A stretch of 64,000 nucleotides of DNA from Thiosocius sp942490985 (GTDB lineage: Bacteria > Pseudomonadota > Gammaproteobacteria > Chromatiales > Chromatiaceae): positions 62,001 to 126,000 of the forward strand of contig CALNYW010000002.1 of the NCBI GenBank assembly GCA_942490985.1. The letters run 5' to 3'. A program made the position numbers and the translations under genes. A model generated the notes under the pieces. The model was not told the DNA's origin. It did no database searches and saw nothing but the letters and a program-made list of their open reading frames with translations. This document shows positions 32,901-41,074 of the stretch, piece by piece; position 1 is the stretch's first letter, and each line of letters starts with the position of its first letter.

Positions 32901-34672
32901 ACCGCTCGACGCCGTTGGGCGATGTCGTGCATTCGACGCCGACCATCGTCACGACGCCGCGCTTCCGTTATCCCGACAAGATACCGGGGACCACGACTGA
33001 CTTTGAATCGGCGCCGTACTCGGGCTTCAAGACCAAGTTTTCATCGTCTGAGTGTTTCACGATCAACACCGACGGTACGACGAGTGAAATCACTACTTGG
33101 GCCGCAGGTTCGAGTACCACGCCGGGTAGCCGCGAGCCGATGGTGTACTTCGGTGCGAACGACGGGGCGCTCCACGCGGTTTCTGCCTGCACCGGGGAAG
33201 AGAAGTTCGCCTTCGTACCCGAGGCGGTGTTCCCGACCCTGAGTAATCTCACCGATCTCGAGTACGCCCACCGCTACTACGTCGATGGTGCGCCGACCGT
33301 CGTCGATGCTTACATCAACGGGGCATGGCGCACTGTGCTGGTTGGCACCCTGGCAGCGGGCGGCAAGGGCCTGTTTGCGCTCGATGTGACCGACCCGAAC
33401 AACTTTAGCGAGTCCAGCGCCTCCAGCATCGTGCTGTGGGAAAAGAATCTGGGCTTTGGTACCGCCGGGACACCAGCCGATACCGGTTACGGGGAGCTGG
33501 GCTATACCTTCAGCCAGCCGGCTGTCGTGAAGGCAGAAGGCGGTGACTGGGTCGCGATCTTCGGTAACGGGTACAACAGTGCGAACGGCAAGGCGGTCGT
33601 GTACGTCGCTAACCTCAGCACCGGGGCCCCGCTGGTCACGATCGATCTCTCGGACGTTGACGCTACCGCTCATGGCAACGATGGCGCCAATGGCATCGCG
33701 GCGATTTCCATTGTCGACCGTGACAGTGACGGTGAGGCGGACCTGATCTACGGCGGCGATCTCAAGGGCAATGTCTGGCGAATGGCGGCGCAGTATAACG
33801 TCGGGTTCAAGCCGGGTACCAACACCACCTACAACTCGCTGCTGTATTCCGCTAAGAATGCATCGGGTGTGGCGCAGCCGATCACCGCGCGCTTCTCGAT
33901 CGGCCGACACCCGACAAGCTCGGTCGGTCGGATGGTTTATTTTGGCACCGGCAAGTATTACGAGATGGCCGACCAGGATCCGGCCAACGCGGTCGTGTAC
34001 AACACGATGTACGGGCTTTGGGATCGCGATGACGGCAACGACATTCCCAGTGTAACGACACGCAACTCCACCAGTCTGCAAGAGCAGGAGATCGAGCTGG
34101 AGCAGCTTGGAACGTTCGGATCTGAGACGTTCGATGTGCGTACGATCAGCAACAATCCGATTCAGTGGCAGGCAACGGGCAGTGCTTGCGATAGCAATGC
34201 GGCCAACGGCCTTTGCGGCTGGTACCTCGATCTCGCCAGCACGGGTGAGAAAATGGTGGCCAGTCCGGTACTGCGTGCAGGCCGGCTGATTTTCGTGACG
34301 ACGATCCCGTCGCTGGTTGCCTGCTCGGCGGGTGGTACCGGGTGGTTGCTGGAGATCGATCCCTACACCGGTGGCCGACTGGATTTCCCTGTGTTCGACT
34401 TGAGCGGCGACGGCGTGTTTACCGTCGCGGACAATGTCGAGACAACGGTGAACGGCACGACCGTTTCGGTACCGGTGTCCGGCAAGAAGTCGAAAGTTGG
34501 CATACTCCAACCCCCGGCGATCCTTGCAGGTATTGGAGGCGCTGGCGATAGCACCTCGGGTAATCGCGAAGGCAAATACTCTTCGGGATCAAAGGAAGGT
34601 CAAATCGAAGTGACCATAGAGCAGGTTGGGCTCGGCGGTGTCGGCCGAAAATCCTGGTTGAGGATTCAATAG
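29999..34672 (+). CDS. pilY1: PilY1, pilus-tip adhesin and assembly factor
   Basis: A 1557-residue exported protein. Signal peptide: about 1-25. The C-terminal third is the PilY1 beta-propeller (PMVYFGANDGALHAVSACTGEEKFAFVPEAVFPTLSNLT; VGTLAAGGKGLFALDVT; AIFGNGYNS), with an EF-hand-like calcium loop DRDSDGEADLIYGGDLKGNVW. An N-terminal acidic repeat, DIDGDGEVDTT, is another likely calcium site. The N-terminal region is the variable adhesive part; I do not see a full von Willebrand A domain. PilY1 controls extension and retraction and surface attachment. A second calcium-like segment, DLSGDGVFTV, lies near residue 1470. Large size is normal for the family. Confidence 0.95.
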   Translation: MKMNQKLLTVFGATFLALGGRVIAEPAQVPIFLTSGVESLVMLNLSNDHQLFYKAYDDWSDIDGDGEVDTTYKHDIDYYGYFDSYKCYTYDTSDERFEPASITTDKTCSGQWSGNFMNWATMSRIDTVRKILYGGKRSTDTSSVTVLERAYLPTDAHSFAKYFNDALSSVSMEDVTPFGSSVSEITICNTTHEGSGLSQDTNDPPLIRVAEGNFALWAANERWQCHWRGTSERGANTGNSNNPAVTGLLAESNNPDRGSDRLGGRDFEARVQACVTNLIGTENCKPYPSGNRKPVGLLQEYGDNGDTHFGLMTGSYQKNKSGGTLRKNIGTIANEINVSTDGTFKTPPSTGSIIGTMNALRVSNYSHSDGTYKSLSGFSNCTFNLGGFVDGQCSNWGNPQSEIYLETLRYLAGESRDFAADDSNYISGLTADVSWSDPLSNNNYCAPIKVIQFNASVTSFDGDNLGGTSDLYDFGGSVDTWTNTVGAGEGVSGGSYFIGNATATTGQDGLCTAKALSNLADASGLCPEAPRLGGSYDIAGLAHYAKTTSIRNDLDDESGADAVINVETFGVTLSPAVPKIDVPVPGSTNVVTILPACRNDSQPSYADNPSGGGNCAIVDFKVIEKHTETSAGSGVFTGRFYVNWEDSEQGGDYDQDMYGVIEYEITSSDITVTTDVFAQSTPFRLGFGYVISGTTQDGFHVHSGINGFAGFTDPTGVPYCGDGTVGSCTTGASQTTVTYNLGSGSGTLLRDPLYYAAKWGGFEEEEDDAKRPPLTADPNGEPDQDYEWKSSTTGLPTNYFFSRNPGELSSQLATVFETVAEVSSSASVVANSVSLETTTRIYQARFDSADWSGQLLAFPVDVASGSLQTAEWDSGEKIKEQNESTSGWNSTGREFITWNGTTGVALTWDDNGTPSSDYSDDTTDLSEDQRAALNIDDNGVLDDLGVDRMNYIRGDYTNELAQGGSFRNRSTPLGDVVHSTPTIVTTPRFRYPDKIPGTTTDFESAPYSGFKTKFSSSECFTINTDGTTSEITTWAAGSSTTPGSREPMVYFGANDGALHAVSACTGEEKFAFVPEAVFPTLSNLTDLEYAHRYYVDGAPTVVDAYINGAWRTVLVGTLAAGGKGLFALDVTDPNNFSESSASSIVLWEKNLGFGTAGTPADTGYGELGYTFSQPAVVKAEGGDWVAIFGNGYNSANGKAVVYVANLSTGAPLVTIDLSDVDATAHGNDGANGIAAISIVDRDSDGEADLIYGGDLKGNVWRMAAQYNVGFKPGTNTTYNSLLYSAKNASGVAQPITARFSIGRHPTSSVGRMVYFGTGKYYEMADQDPANAVVYNTMYGLWDRDDGNDIPSVTTRNSTSLQEQEIELEQLGTFGSETFDVRTISNNPIQWQATGSACDSNAANGLCGWYLDLASTGEKMVASPVLRAGRLIFVTTIPSLVACSAGGTGWLLEIDPYTGGRLDFPVFDLSGDGVFTVADNVETTVNGTTVSVPVSGKKSKVGILQPPAILAGIGGAGDSTSGNREGKYSSGSKEGQIEVTIEQVGLGGVGRKSWLRIQ

Positions 34673-34681
34673 GTGACCCCG

Positions 34682-35098
34682 ATGAACAAGCGACAGCTAG
34701 GTCTTACCCTGGTGGAACTGATGGTCGTTGTAGCGGTGCTGGCGGTGTTGTCTGCCATCGCCTATCCGCTTTACACCAACCAGACGCAAAAGGCACGACG
34801 GGCCGATGCGAAGATTGCCTTGGAAACGATTGCCCTTGCCCAGGAGCGTGCCTATACGCTGCAAGGTTCATACGCTGCGAGCCTCGGCGCATCAACCTTG
34901 CAGTTGTCTGCGGCGCTTTCGGGTGGTGCATCCGAAGAGGGTTATTACAATATCGGGCTGGCAGGCGGCGGGCAGACGTTTACGGTGACCGCAACCAAGA
35001 CCGGTGCTCAGGACGGTGACGACGATTGTGCGACCTTCACGATTGACCAGCTTGGGCGAAAAACCGCCACGGACGGCGGTGGTACCAACTGTTGGTGA
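34682..35098 (+). CDS. pilE: type IV prepilin PilE
   Basis: A 138-residue type IV pilin. The short leader MNKRQLG is cut before LTLVELMVVVAVLAVLSAIAYPLYTNQTQKARRADAKIALETIALAQERAYTLQGSYA, typical of PilE minor or major pilins. A C-terminal disulfide pair is likely (the DDDCATF Cys and the last CW). ATG 34682 with AGGTGA upstream is preferred to GTG 34673, which lies at the pilY1 stop. Last gene of the minor-pilin operon, as in Pseudomonas and Neisseria-like clusters. Confidence 0.93.
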   Translation: MNKRQLGLTLVELMVVVAVLAVLSAIAYPLYTNQTQKARRADAKIALETIALAQERAYTLQGSYAASLGASTLQLSAALSGGASEEGYYNIGLAGGGQTFTVTATKTGAQDGDDDCATFTIDQLGRKTATDGGGTNCW

Positions 35099-35139
35099 GC
35101 ATCGGCTGGATATGACGCGAGGCTTTGGCTGGCAGCCCG

Positions 35140-36099
35140 CTAGGTCTTGATGGCCTGCAATGCCACGGTCAGTGTCTTCGGCAACGCAAACACCACGTCC
35201 TCGGGTTCGCCGCCGTCGTTCTCTACGCTGGTCGCGCCCCAAACCTTGAGCTTATCGATAACGCTCTCGACCAGTACTTCGGGGGCTGACGCGCCGGCGG
35301 TCAGACCGATCGTCCCGACACCGTTCAGCCATTCCTGCTCGATGTCTTCCGGACCGTCGATCAGGTAGGCCGGAAGCCCCTGCTTTTCGGCGATCTCGCG
35401 GAGTCGGTTCGAGTTCGAGCTGTTCGGTGAGCCGACCACCAGGACCAGGTCACAGTGTCCGGCCAACCGGGTCACGGCATCCTGGCGGTTTTGCGTGGCG
35501 TAGCAGATATCGTCTTTCTTTGGTCCCTTGATGCTCGGGAAGCGCGCCTGCAGCGCATCGATCACTCTCGCCGTGTCGTGCATCGACAGCGTGGTCTGGG
35601 TGACAAAGGCGAGGTTGTCCGGATTCTTGATCGCGAGAGCGCCGACGTCTTCCGGGGTCTCGACGAGGTGGATGCCGCCTTGGTCGTCTTTGCAGCGGTA
35701 CTGGCCCATCGTGCCCTCGACCTCGGGATGTCCCTTGTGGCCGATCAGCACCACCTCGCGGTTCTCTTTGCAGTAGCGCGCGACCTCCAGATGCACCTTC
35801 GTCACCAACGGGCAGGTCGCATCGAAGATCGTCAGTCCCCGTTTGTCGGCCTCTTCGCGGACCTTTTGCGACACGCCGTGGGCGCTGAAGATCACCGTGC
35901 TGTCATCGGGGATCTCGGCGATCTCATCGACGAACACCGCGCCGCGTTCGCGCAGGCGGTCAACCACGAACCTGTTGTGCACCACTTCGTGACGCACGTA
36001 GATCGGTGCGCCAAAGGCATCGAGCGCACGCTCGACGATCTCGATCGCGCGGTCTACACCGGCACAAAAACCACGGGGGTTGGCGAGGAGTATTTTCAT
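35140..36099 (-). CDS. ispH: 4-hydroxy-3-methylbut-2-enyl diphosphate reductase
   Basis: A 319-residue iron-sulfur enzyme, last step of the MEP isoprenoid pathway. Three cluster Cys lie in PRGFCAGVDRAI, FDATCPLVTKVH and DDICYATQNRQ; the substrate motifs HEVVHNRFVVD and SPNSSNSNRLREIA are intact. ATG 36099 starts the conserved MKILLANPRGFCAGV; the longer frame to 36135 lacks homology. It follows an SlpA-type FKBP gene on the same strand, the same arrangement as fkpB-ispH in E. coli. Confidence 0.97.
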   Translation of the reverse strand: MKILLANPRGFCAGVDRAIEIVERALDAFGAPIYVRHEVVHNRFVVDRLRERGAVFVDEIAEIPDDSTVIFSAHGVSQKVREEADKRGLTIFDATCPLVTKVHLEVARYCKENREVVLIGHKGHPEVEGTMGQYRCKDDQGGIHLVETPEDVGALAIKNPDNLAFVTQTTLSMHDTARVIDALQARFPSIKGPKKDDICYATQNRQDAVTRLAGHCDLVLVVGSPNSSNSNRLREIAEKQGLPAYLIDGPEDIEQEWLNGVGTIGLTAGASAPEVLVESVIDKLKVWGATSVENDGGEPEDVVFALPKTLTVALQAIKT

Positions 36100-36159
36100 C
36101 GGCCCGATTCTCCGGACGTGTCGCGAGCTTTTCAAGCGCCCGTGGTTAAGGATTGTCAG

Positions 36160-36648
36160 TCAGTCGAGCTTCATGTCGTGCGGGGGTTCCGGCATCTCGA
36201 TCAGTTTTTCGTTGTCGACGTCGAGAATTTCGACCTCGAAGGTGATCTCATGTCCGGCCAGCGGGTGGTTGAAATCGACCTCGACCTGGCCGTCTTCGAC
36301 CGCGAGTATCGCGCCGGGGGCCTCCTCGCCGTTGGCCAGCGAGAACGCGATGATCTGGCCGACCTCGGGGGTGAAGGCGCCTTCGAAGTCGGTCAACGGC
36401 ATATGCTGAATCATCGACGGGTCGCGCAGGCCGTAGGCCTGTTCCGGCATCAGGTTCAGCGTCTGTGACTCGCCGGCCTTCAGGCCGTACATGGCCAACT
36501 CGAGGCCCGGTTGCAACGTGCCGTCGCCCATCTGCAGTTCGACCGGGTCTTCATCGAACGTCGACAAGGCCTCGGTGCCGTCCTCGAGACGTATCGCCAG
36601 ATGCAGGGTCACCTGGCTGCCGGGCAGGATTTCGGGTTGAGTGCTCAT
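36160..36648 (-). CDS. fkpB: SlpA-type FKBP peptidyl-prolyl isomerase
   Basis: A 162-residue FKBP with the IF-insert seen in SlyD/SlpA (MPLTDFEGAFTPEVGQIIAFSLANGEEAPGAILAVEDGQVEVDFNHPLAGHEITFEVEIL). The FKBP half opens GSQVTLHLAIRLEDGTEALSTFDEDPVELQMGDGTLQPGLE. It lacks the His-rich metal tail of SlyD. Placed directly before ispH, as in other gammaproteobacteria. ATG 36648 overlaps the preceding stop by four bases. Confidence 0.92.
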   Translation of the reverse strand: MSTQPEILPGSQVTLHLAIRLEDGTEALSTFDEDPVELQMGDGTLQPGLELAMYGLKAGESQTLNLMPEQAYGLRDPSMIQHMPLTDFEGAFTPEVGQIIAFSLANGEEAPGAILAVEDGQVEVDFNHPLAGHEITFEVEILDVDNEKLIEMPEPPHDMKLD

Positions 36649-37421
36649 GCCGGCGGCGCTGCCTGTTCTGCGGCGATCGCGTTCAAGGTCGGGGTTTCGA
36701 CACCGAGTTTCTCGGCATGCTCCAGCGCGCGTTGCAATCGTGCGGGAGCGCTGCGGCCCATGCACTTGTGCTCGGGATCACCTTCGAACGCGCGCACCAT
36801 GGCCTGGATGAGAGCCTCATGATCGAACGCTGTGCCGGTCATGGCCTCCTGCAGCGCAATCACATCGTTCGCCACCGCTCGCGCGGTGTCCTGGTGCTGC
36901 TCCCAGAGCCCGCCAACCGTTCCACCCGTGCGCAGGCCGGCGATATTGGTGGTCAGGATGTAGAGGTTCTTGACGACCAGTTCTTGAAGCATGTCGCGCT
37001 TGTGCTCGACCAGCTTGACCGGGATGTCCAGCTTGGCCAGCGCCTTGGCGAGTAGTTTGGCGCTTGGACCGTGGACCGGCGAGGCGATGATCGGCTTACT
37101 GTCCTGGCCTTTCTTTTTTTCGAACCACACCGAGATCACGGTGACCTTGCCGAGGTGTTGATAGTCTTTCGGCAGCAGCTCGTTTTGGAGCAGCGCGAGT
37201 GACTTGCGCCAAGCTTTCGGCAGCGCGTCAAGCAGCCCAGGCAGGTCACTCTCACCGACCGCGGCCAGCACCAGCTTCGGCGCGGGCACCTGTTTGGCCA
37301 GTTTGCGCATTTTGGTATCGCGATTGACCGGGTAAACCGGGTGCCCGAGTTTTAGCAGGCCACGCGCGAATACGCTGCCCATTTCGCCAAGACCGATGAC
37401 GACGACCGGTTGCTTTGCCAC
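36645..37421 (-). CDS. NAD(P)-binding Rossmann protein, ketopantoate reductase-like
   Basis: A 258-residue protein. It begins with VVVIGLGEMGSVFARGLLKLGHPVYPVNRD, a clear NADPH-binding fold of the 6-phosphogluconate dehydrogenase/ketopantoate reductase superfamily. The helical C-domain (HKRDMLQELVVKNLYILTTNIAGLRTGGTVGGLWEQHQD) has the Lys/Asn that recalls ketopantoate reductase (KLxxN) in KNLYILTTN. Without catalytic proof I leave it unnamed. Overlaps the FKBP gene, so it leads an operon with fkpB and ispH. Confidence 0.7.
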   Translation of the reverse strand: MAKQPVVVIGLGEMGSVFARGLLKLGHPVYPVNRDTKMRKLAKQVPAPKLVLAAVGESDLPGLLDALPKAWRKSLALLQNELLPKDYQHLGKVTVISVWFEKKKGQDSKPIIASPVHGPSAKLLAKALAKLDIPVKLVEHKRDMLQELVVKNLYILTTNIAGLRTGGTVGGLWEQHQDTARAVANDVIALQEAMTGTAFDHEALIQAMVRAFEGDPEHKCMGRSAPARLQRALEHAEKLGVETPTLNAIAAEQAAPPA

Positions 37422-37537
37422 TTGGATTGTCCCTCGCCTCTGCTTGTGTGGGCCGTCAGCTTAGCGGAAGTCCATGCTCGCTGTCGCTGGCTGAGCATTG
37501 GGTGATCTATGCCCGACGAACGAAAACATGCCGTCAT

Positions 37538-37555
37538 CCCGACAAAGCTGTCGGG
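37538..37555. repeat. CCCGACA-AAGC-TGTCGGG palindrome
   Basis: A perfect 7-bp stem with a 4-base loop in the gap between the reductase-like and adenosyltransferase genes, within sequence of the ATCCCGACAAAGCTGTCGGG type that is often dispersed in proteobacterial genomes. Only one copy is seen here. Confidence 0.45.
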
Positions 37556-37686
37556 AACAACTTTGAACGACGGAGCTGGCCCGAAAGGAGCAGGGCGGGA
37601 AGCCTGGAATACTGTAGCGAAGGAAGCTCACGGAGATCGCCACGCCGCTTTTCGGCTCGCGATGAAGTTGCAGCCTGGAGGTCGGA

Positions 37687-38232
37687 CTAGACGTCTTTAC
37701 GCCAAGTCACCTCGTGTGCGCCACCAGTGCGCGCCAGCACCCGCGCGAGTACGAACAACAGATCGGAGAGTCGGTTCAGGTACCGGCGACTCACGGCGTT
37801 GATGTTTTCGTCCCTCGCCAGGCGCAGCACGTCACGCTCGGCACGTCGGCAGATCGCCCGTGCGAGGTGGCAACGCGCAGCGGCCTCGGTACCGCCGGGG
37901 AGGATGAAGTCTGCGAGTGGCGGCAGGGTCGCGTTGTGGTCTTCGACCGCCTGCTCGAGCGCCTGCACGTGTTCATCGGTCAGCAGGCTTACGCCTGGCA
38001 TCGCGAGTTCGCCACCGAGGTCGAACAGCCGGTGCTGGATCACTTCGAGAAGCTTGTCGATTGCCGGATCGAGCTCGGTAGCCCGCAACACCCCCATCGC
38101 CGAATTCAGTTCGTCGATGCTGCCGATCGCGTCGATCCGCACGGTGTCTTTACCGACGCGCTCGCCGCCGGCGAGTCCGGTCGAGCCATCGTCGCCGGTC
38201 TTGGTCATGATCTTGGTCAGGCGTTTTGCCAC
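37687..38232 (-). CDS. pduO: cob(I)alamin adenosyltransferase, PduO type
   Basis: A 181-residue enzyme that makes adenosylcobalamin from cob(I)alamin and ATP. The P-loop-like N-terminus TKTGDDGSTGLAGGERVGKD, IDELNSAMG and the late signature FILPGGTEAAARCHLARAICRRAERDV with NRLSDLLFVLARV are diagnostic. It lies two bases after the BtuB-like receptor gene, so both probably respond to the same upstream cobalamin riboswitch. Confidence 0.95.
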   Translation of the reverse strand: MAKRLTKIMTKTGDDGSTGLAGGERVGKDTVRIDAIGSIDELNSAMGVLRATELDPAIDKLLEVIQHRLFDLGGELAMPGVSLLTDEHVQALEQAVEDHNATLPPLADFILPGGTEAAARCHLARAICRRAERDVLRLARDENINAVSRRYLNRLSDLLFVLARVLARTGGAHEVTWRKDV

Positions 38233-38234
38233 AG

Positions 38235-40154
38235 TCAGTCCTTGTAGGAATAGGCCAGGCCGAGCCAGAAATTTCGCTCCGGCGCCGGGTTGAAGCCGTC
38301 GCCGGCGAATCCGCTGGCACCGGTCTCGCTATAGCGTTCGTCGAGCAGGTTATTGATCTTGGCCGTCAATCGCCAGTTGTCGATGTTGTAGTTCGCGACC
38401 AGGTTGACGACCGAGTATGCATCCAGCGGCGCCGACGAGTTGTCGAAGTCGCCGCCGAGAAATTGCTCGTCGACGTGCTGGACGTCGAGTCGGGTCTGCA
38501 AACCTGCATAAGGCCGGTAGCCCAGGTAGGCCGTTGCGCGTTGTGACGGGACCAACGGCACTTCGTTGCCGCGGAAAGGGCCGCTGGTGATCTCGCTGTC
38601 GACGTAGGCATAACTAACCCCCGCCGTGACGGTTTGCGAGACATCGAAATCGAGTGCCGTGGTAATGCCGCGCCGACGGGTGCGTGGCAGATTGATGTTG
38701 AAGAAGCTACTGGCGTCGAAGCTGATTTCGTCCTCGAGGCGCAGATAATAGGCGTTGAATGATGCGCTGATTCCGGCCTGGGTGAACGACGCGCCGGTCT
38801 CGTAAGAAACCCCGCGCTGGGTATCGAGGCCGACTGGCTGGCCGAACGGCACGTTCGTGTGTTCGTCCACCTTGGCAAAGCGATAGTTCTGGTCGGCGCG
38901 CAGAAACAGTCGCCAGTCCGGGTTCGGTCGATGCACGATGCCGAGGGAACCAACCGTGACATCGTCGTCAATATCCACCGCAGCGCCATTGTTGTCGATG
39001 GCATTGTCGACACGCGCATGGCGCATACCTGCGGTGATCGAGGTGGCGGTCGACAACGGATGCGTGACCTGTCCGTACAGCGCCTGGATGGCCTGGTCGT
39101 TGCCTTGCGGCCCGAACGCGCTGACCAGCAGGTAATCGGTATTGAGTACATCGATGCCCGTTGTGAAGACAGTGCCGTTGTAACGACCGATCAGACGTGG
39201 GGTGAATTCGATCGCATCGCGGTCCTGCGTGGACGTCGAGCCGGCGCAGCAGCGGAAGCTCTGCACGAACTCGCGATCATCATCGCGAATCGAGAGTTCT
39301 CCCTCGAACCGCCAATGTGGCGTGAGCTCACGCGCCGTCCCCAGTATCAACACCCGGCTGTCGGTGTCCTGGAAATCATTCGGGTAAACGGCCTGGCGGC
39401 GATTCTCGGCCAGCTCGCTCGCGAACAAGGCGCCGGGGGTTTGCAGGTAGTCGTCGAGAATCTGCAGCTCAACGCTGCTGCTGCCCGTGGCATGGGCGAT
39501 TTCAACGCGTCCGTTGAGGCGTGTGACTTTGCTGGCATTACGGTCGCGATAGTTGTCACTCTGCGCCCGTTGGATGTCGAGTTGAAGCCCGCCACCTGCG
39601 CTGAACGGTTCAGCCAGTGAAGCCGAGATTTCGCGTCCCTTGAAACTGCCAGCGCCAATGCGCACGTGGCGCGAACGACTGTCGGGTCGCCGGGTAACGA
39701 TGTTGATCAGGCCGCCGACGGCTTGGTTGCCGTAGAGGGTGCCGGCACTGCCTTCGATGATCTCGATTTGGGCAACGTTGTCGAGGTCGATGCTATTGAG
39801 ATAGAGGGCGGCACCATCGGTTGCCGGGTTGATTTTGCGGCCATCGATCAGAATCGCAACATTGGACGGGGCCGTGGCGCCGAATCCCCGCATATCGATG
39901 CGGCTGTTGCCGCCATTGCCGAGCCCGTCAGAGACGTGCAGCGCGGGTATCTGGCGTAGCACCTCATCCAGATCGCGCGCGCCGGTTTCGGCGATCTGTT
40001 CTCGGGTAATAGTGGTCGTCGCTGCGGGGATATCCAGACCCGGTGCAGATGTCCTGGCGCCACTGATCAGAATCGGCGGCAGCTCGGCCATCGCGCCGCC
40101 TGTTACAACGAGGATCAAACAGCCCAAGAGGCGGTTATGGGACGAGATTGTCAT
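38235..40154 (-). CDS. btuB: TonB-dependent outer-membrane receptor, BtuB-like
   Basis: A 639-residue outer-membrane receptor. Signal peptide: 1-23. The plug domain is ATTTITREQIAETGARDLDEVLRQIPALHVSDG and ends in GSAGTLYGNQAVGGLINIVTRRP, then a 22-strand barrel is expected, ending with FWLGLAYSYKD. A TonB box-like PPILISG precedes the plug. Size and the cobalamin riboswitch 130 bases upstream mark it as a vitamin B12 or cobinamide receptor. Followed immediately by pduO. Confidence 0.92.
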   Translation of the reverse strand: MTISSHNRLLGCLILVVTGGAMAELPPILISGARTSAPGLDIPAATTTITREQIAETGARDLDEVLRQIPALHVSDGLGNGGNSRIDMRGFGATAPSNVAILIDGRKINPATDGAALYLNSIDLDNVAQIEIIEGSAGTLYGNQAVGGLINIVTRRPDSRSRHVRIGAGSFKGREISASLAEPFSAGGGLQLDIQRAQSDNYRDRNASKVTRLNGRVEIAHATGSSSVELQILDDYLQTPGALFASELAENRRQAVYPNDFQDTDSRVLILGTARELTPHWRFEGELSIRDDDREFVQSFRCCAGSTSTQDRDAIEFTPRLIGRYNGTVFTTGIDVLNTDYLLVSAFGPQGNDQAIQALYGQVTHPLSTATSITAGMRHARVDNAIDNNGAAVDIDDDVTVGSLGIVHRPNPDWRLFLRADQNYRFAKVDEHTNVPFGQPVGLDTQRGVSYETGASFTQAGISASFNAYYLRLEDEISFDASSFFNINLPRTRRRGITTALDFDVSQTVTAGVSYAYVDSEITSGPFRGNEVPLVPSQRATAYLGYRPYAGLQTRLDVQHVDEQFLGGDFDNSSAPLDAYSVVNLVANYNIDNWRLTAKINNLLDERYSETGASGFAGDGFNPAPERNFWLGLAYSYKD

Positions 40155-40287
40155 GGCCAGCTTCCCTCAGCGCGTGCAGCATTCGGCGATCTTGAGGTCG
40201 GGGAGCAGGGCACAACGGGAGCACGCTTAATGGTGGCGCACGGTCGACGGCCACACGCCGCCCGCCGCAACGTGGTTTTTTGACTTG

Positions 40288-40481
40288 CCGAGGCCGGTAT
40301 CCGGACTGACGGGTTGGTATCTAAACCATCACGCCGCGCCTTCCCGGGCAGTAACCCAGTGGCTGAAAGCGGTCGTGAGACCCGATCACCGTTGCGGGGG
40401 CAGTGTCGGCATGGTGCGTGAACGCACGGCACCGAGCTTCCCGTTTAACCCAGGGACGGGTGAGCGTCCAGGGCACCTCAG
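40288..40481 (-). promoter_or_regulatory. cobalamin riboswitch
   Basis: Read on the minus strand the region contains, in order, GAGGTGCC, the GGGAAGCTCGGTGCCG element, GCCGACACTGCCCCCGCAAC followed by GGTGA (the B12 box), GCCACTGGG, CGGGAAGGCG, GTGATG and CCGTCAGTCCGGATACCGGC, the standard order of the AdoCbl class. It precedes the BtuB-like receptor by 133 bases and should lower receptor expression when B12 is plentiful. Confidence 0.95.
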
Positions 40482-40556
40482 GCGAGGTGGCGGACGATAA
40501 AGCCCACTGCTCGTGGGGTCAAGCCGTTCGTCGCTGCCGAACGGCCCGGGTGGGGG

Positions 40557-40697
40557 CTAGTTGAGCAATTCCTGAGTGACGAACACGTAGCCAAGTACGC
40601 CGGAGAGCGCGACGACCGTAATCATCTGCAGCACGATGCAGACACCGGGTATATCGCTACAGACCTTACCGAAAGCACAACAGACCAATGACTTCAC
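40557..40697 (-). CDS. 46-residue Cys-rich small membrane protein
   Basis: A GTG-started frame with an ideal ribosome binding site (GGAGGT, seven bases upstream). The product starts MKSLVCCAFGKVC and has Cys at positions 6, 7, 13 and 20, then one hydrophobic helix (about 19-41) and a short polar end. The inverted repeat at 40757-40776 lies 60 bases upstream, matching the one before the YgaP-type gene at 44030. A hairpin (GCCGTTCG/CGAACGGC near 40522-40545) follows the stop. I do not know the family. Four Cys near the membrane suggest a thiol, sulfide or metal role; this is inference. Confidence 0.65.
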   Translation of the reverse strand: MKSLVCCAFGKVCSDIPGVCIVLQMITVVALSGVLGYVFVTQELLN

Positions 40698-40756
40698 GCA
40701 ATGACCTCCAAGTCGACCTTTGGATTCTTGTTTTATTGCTGTAACTCTCGGTTTTT

Positions 40757-40776
40757 AAATTAGAAAATACTAATTT
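40757..40776. promoter_or_regulatory. AAATTAG-N6-CTAATTT operator
   Basis: A perfect inverted repeat with 7-base arms in an AT-rich stretch within GC-rich surroundings. Core ATTAG-N6-CTAAT recurs at 44317-44332. The form (AT-rich arms, 6-base spacer) suits a winged-helix repressor of the ArsR type such as BigR/YgaV. Between the minus-strand 46-residue gene and the plus-strand gene at 41075. Confidence 0.65.
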
Positions 40777-41074
40777 GGTGTAACCTTGAGTTTCCTGATA
40801 CTCGCATGGCATTGAGGGTGTTACAAGGCTGTTACGTTCAGTTTTCTGACGAATACCTTAACCTGGGTCAAGTCACTGTATTGGAAACAGATTCGACGGT
40901 TTTTGTTGGTTAATTTTTGGCCAAGAATCTCGCCGCAGTGGCCATGTGTCGAGTTAATGGGCGATCTTGTCGAAGCGCCGTTTTGCGTCGTGGTTATTAC
41001 GTCCTGGACTTCGCGTATGCTCGCACACGCTGTTCAGCCAGCAAGCAAACTTTGTTGTCGAGGAGGTACGACGT

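Noticed and set aside
33041..34510. 489-residue open frame antisense to pilY1
   Set aside because: High-GC antisense shadow; no motif, no binding site, and the plus-strand PilY1 is certain. Similar antisense frames over 9463-10755 and 5152-5934 are rejected for the same reason.
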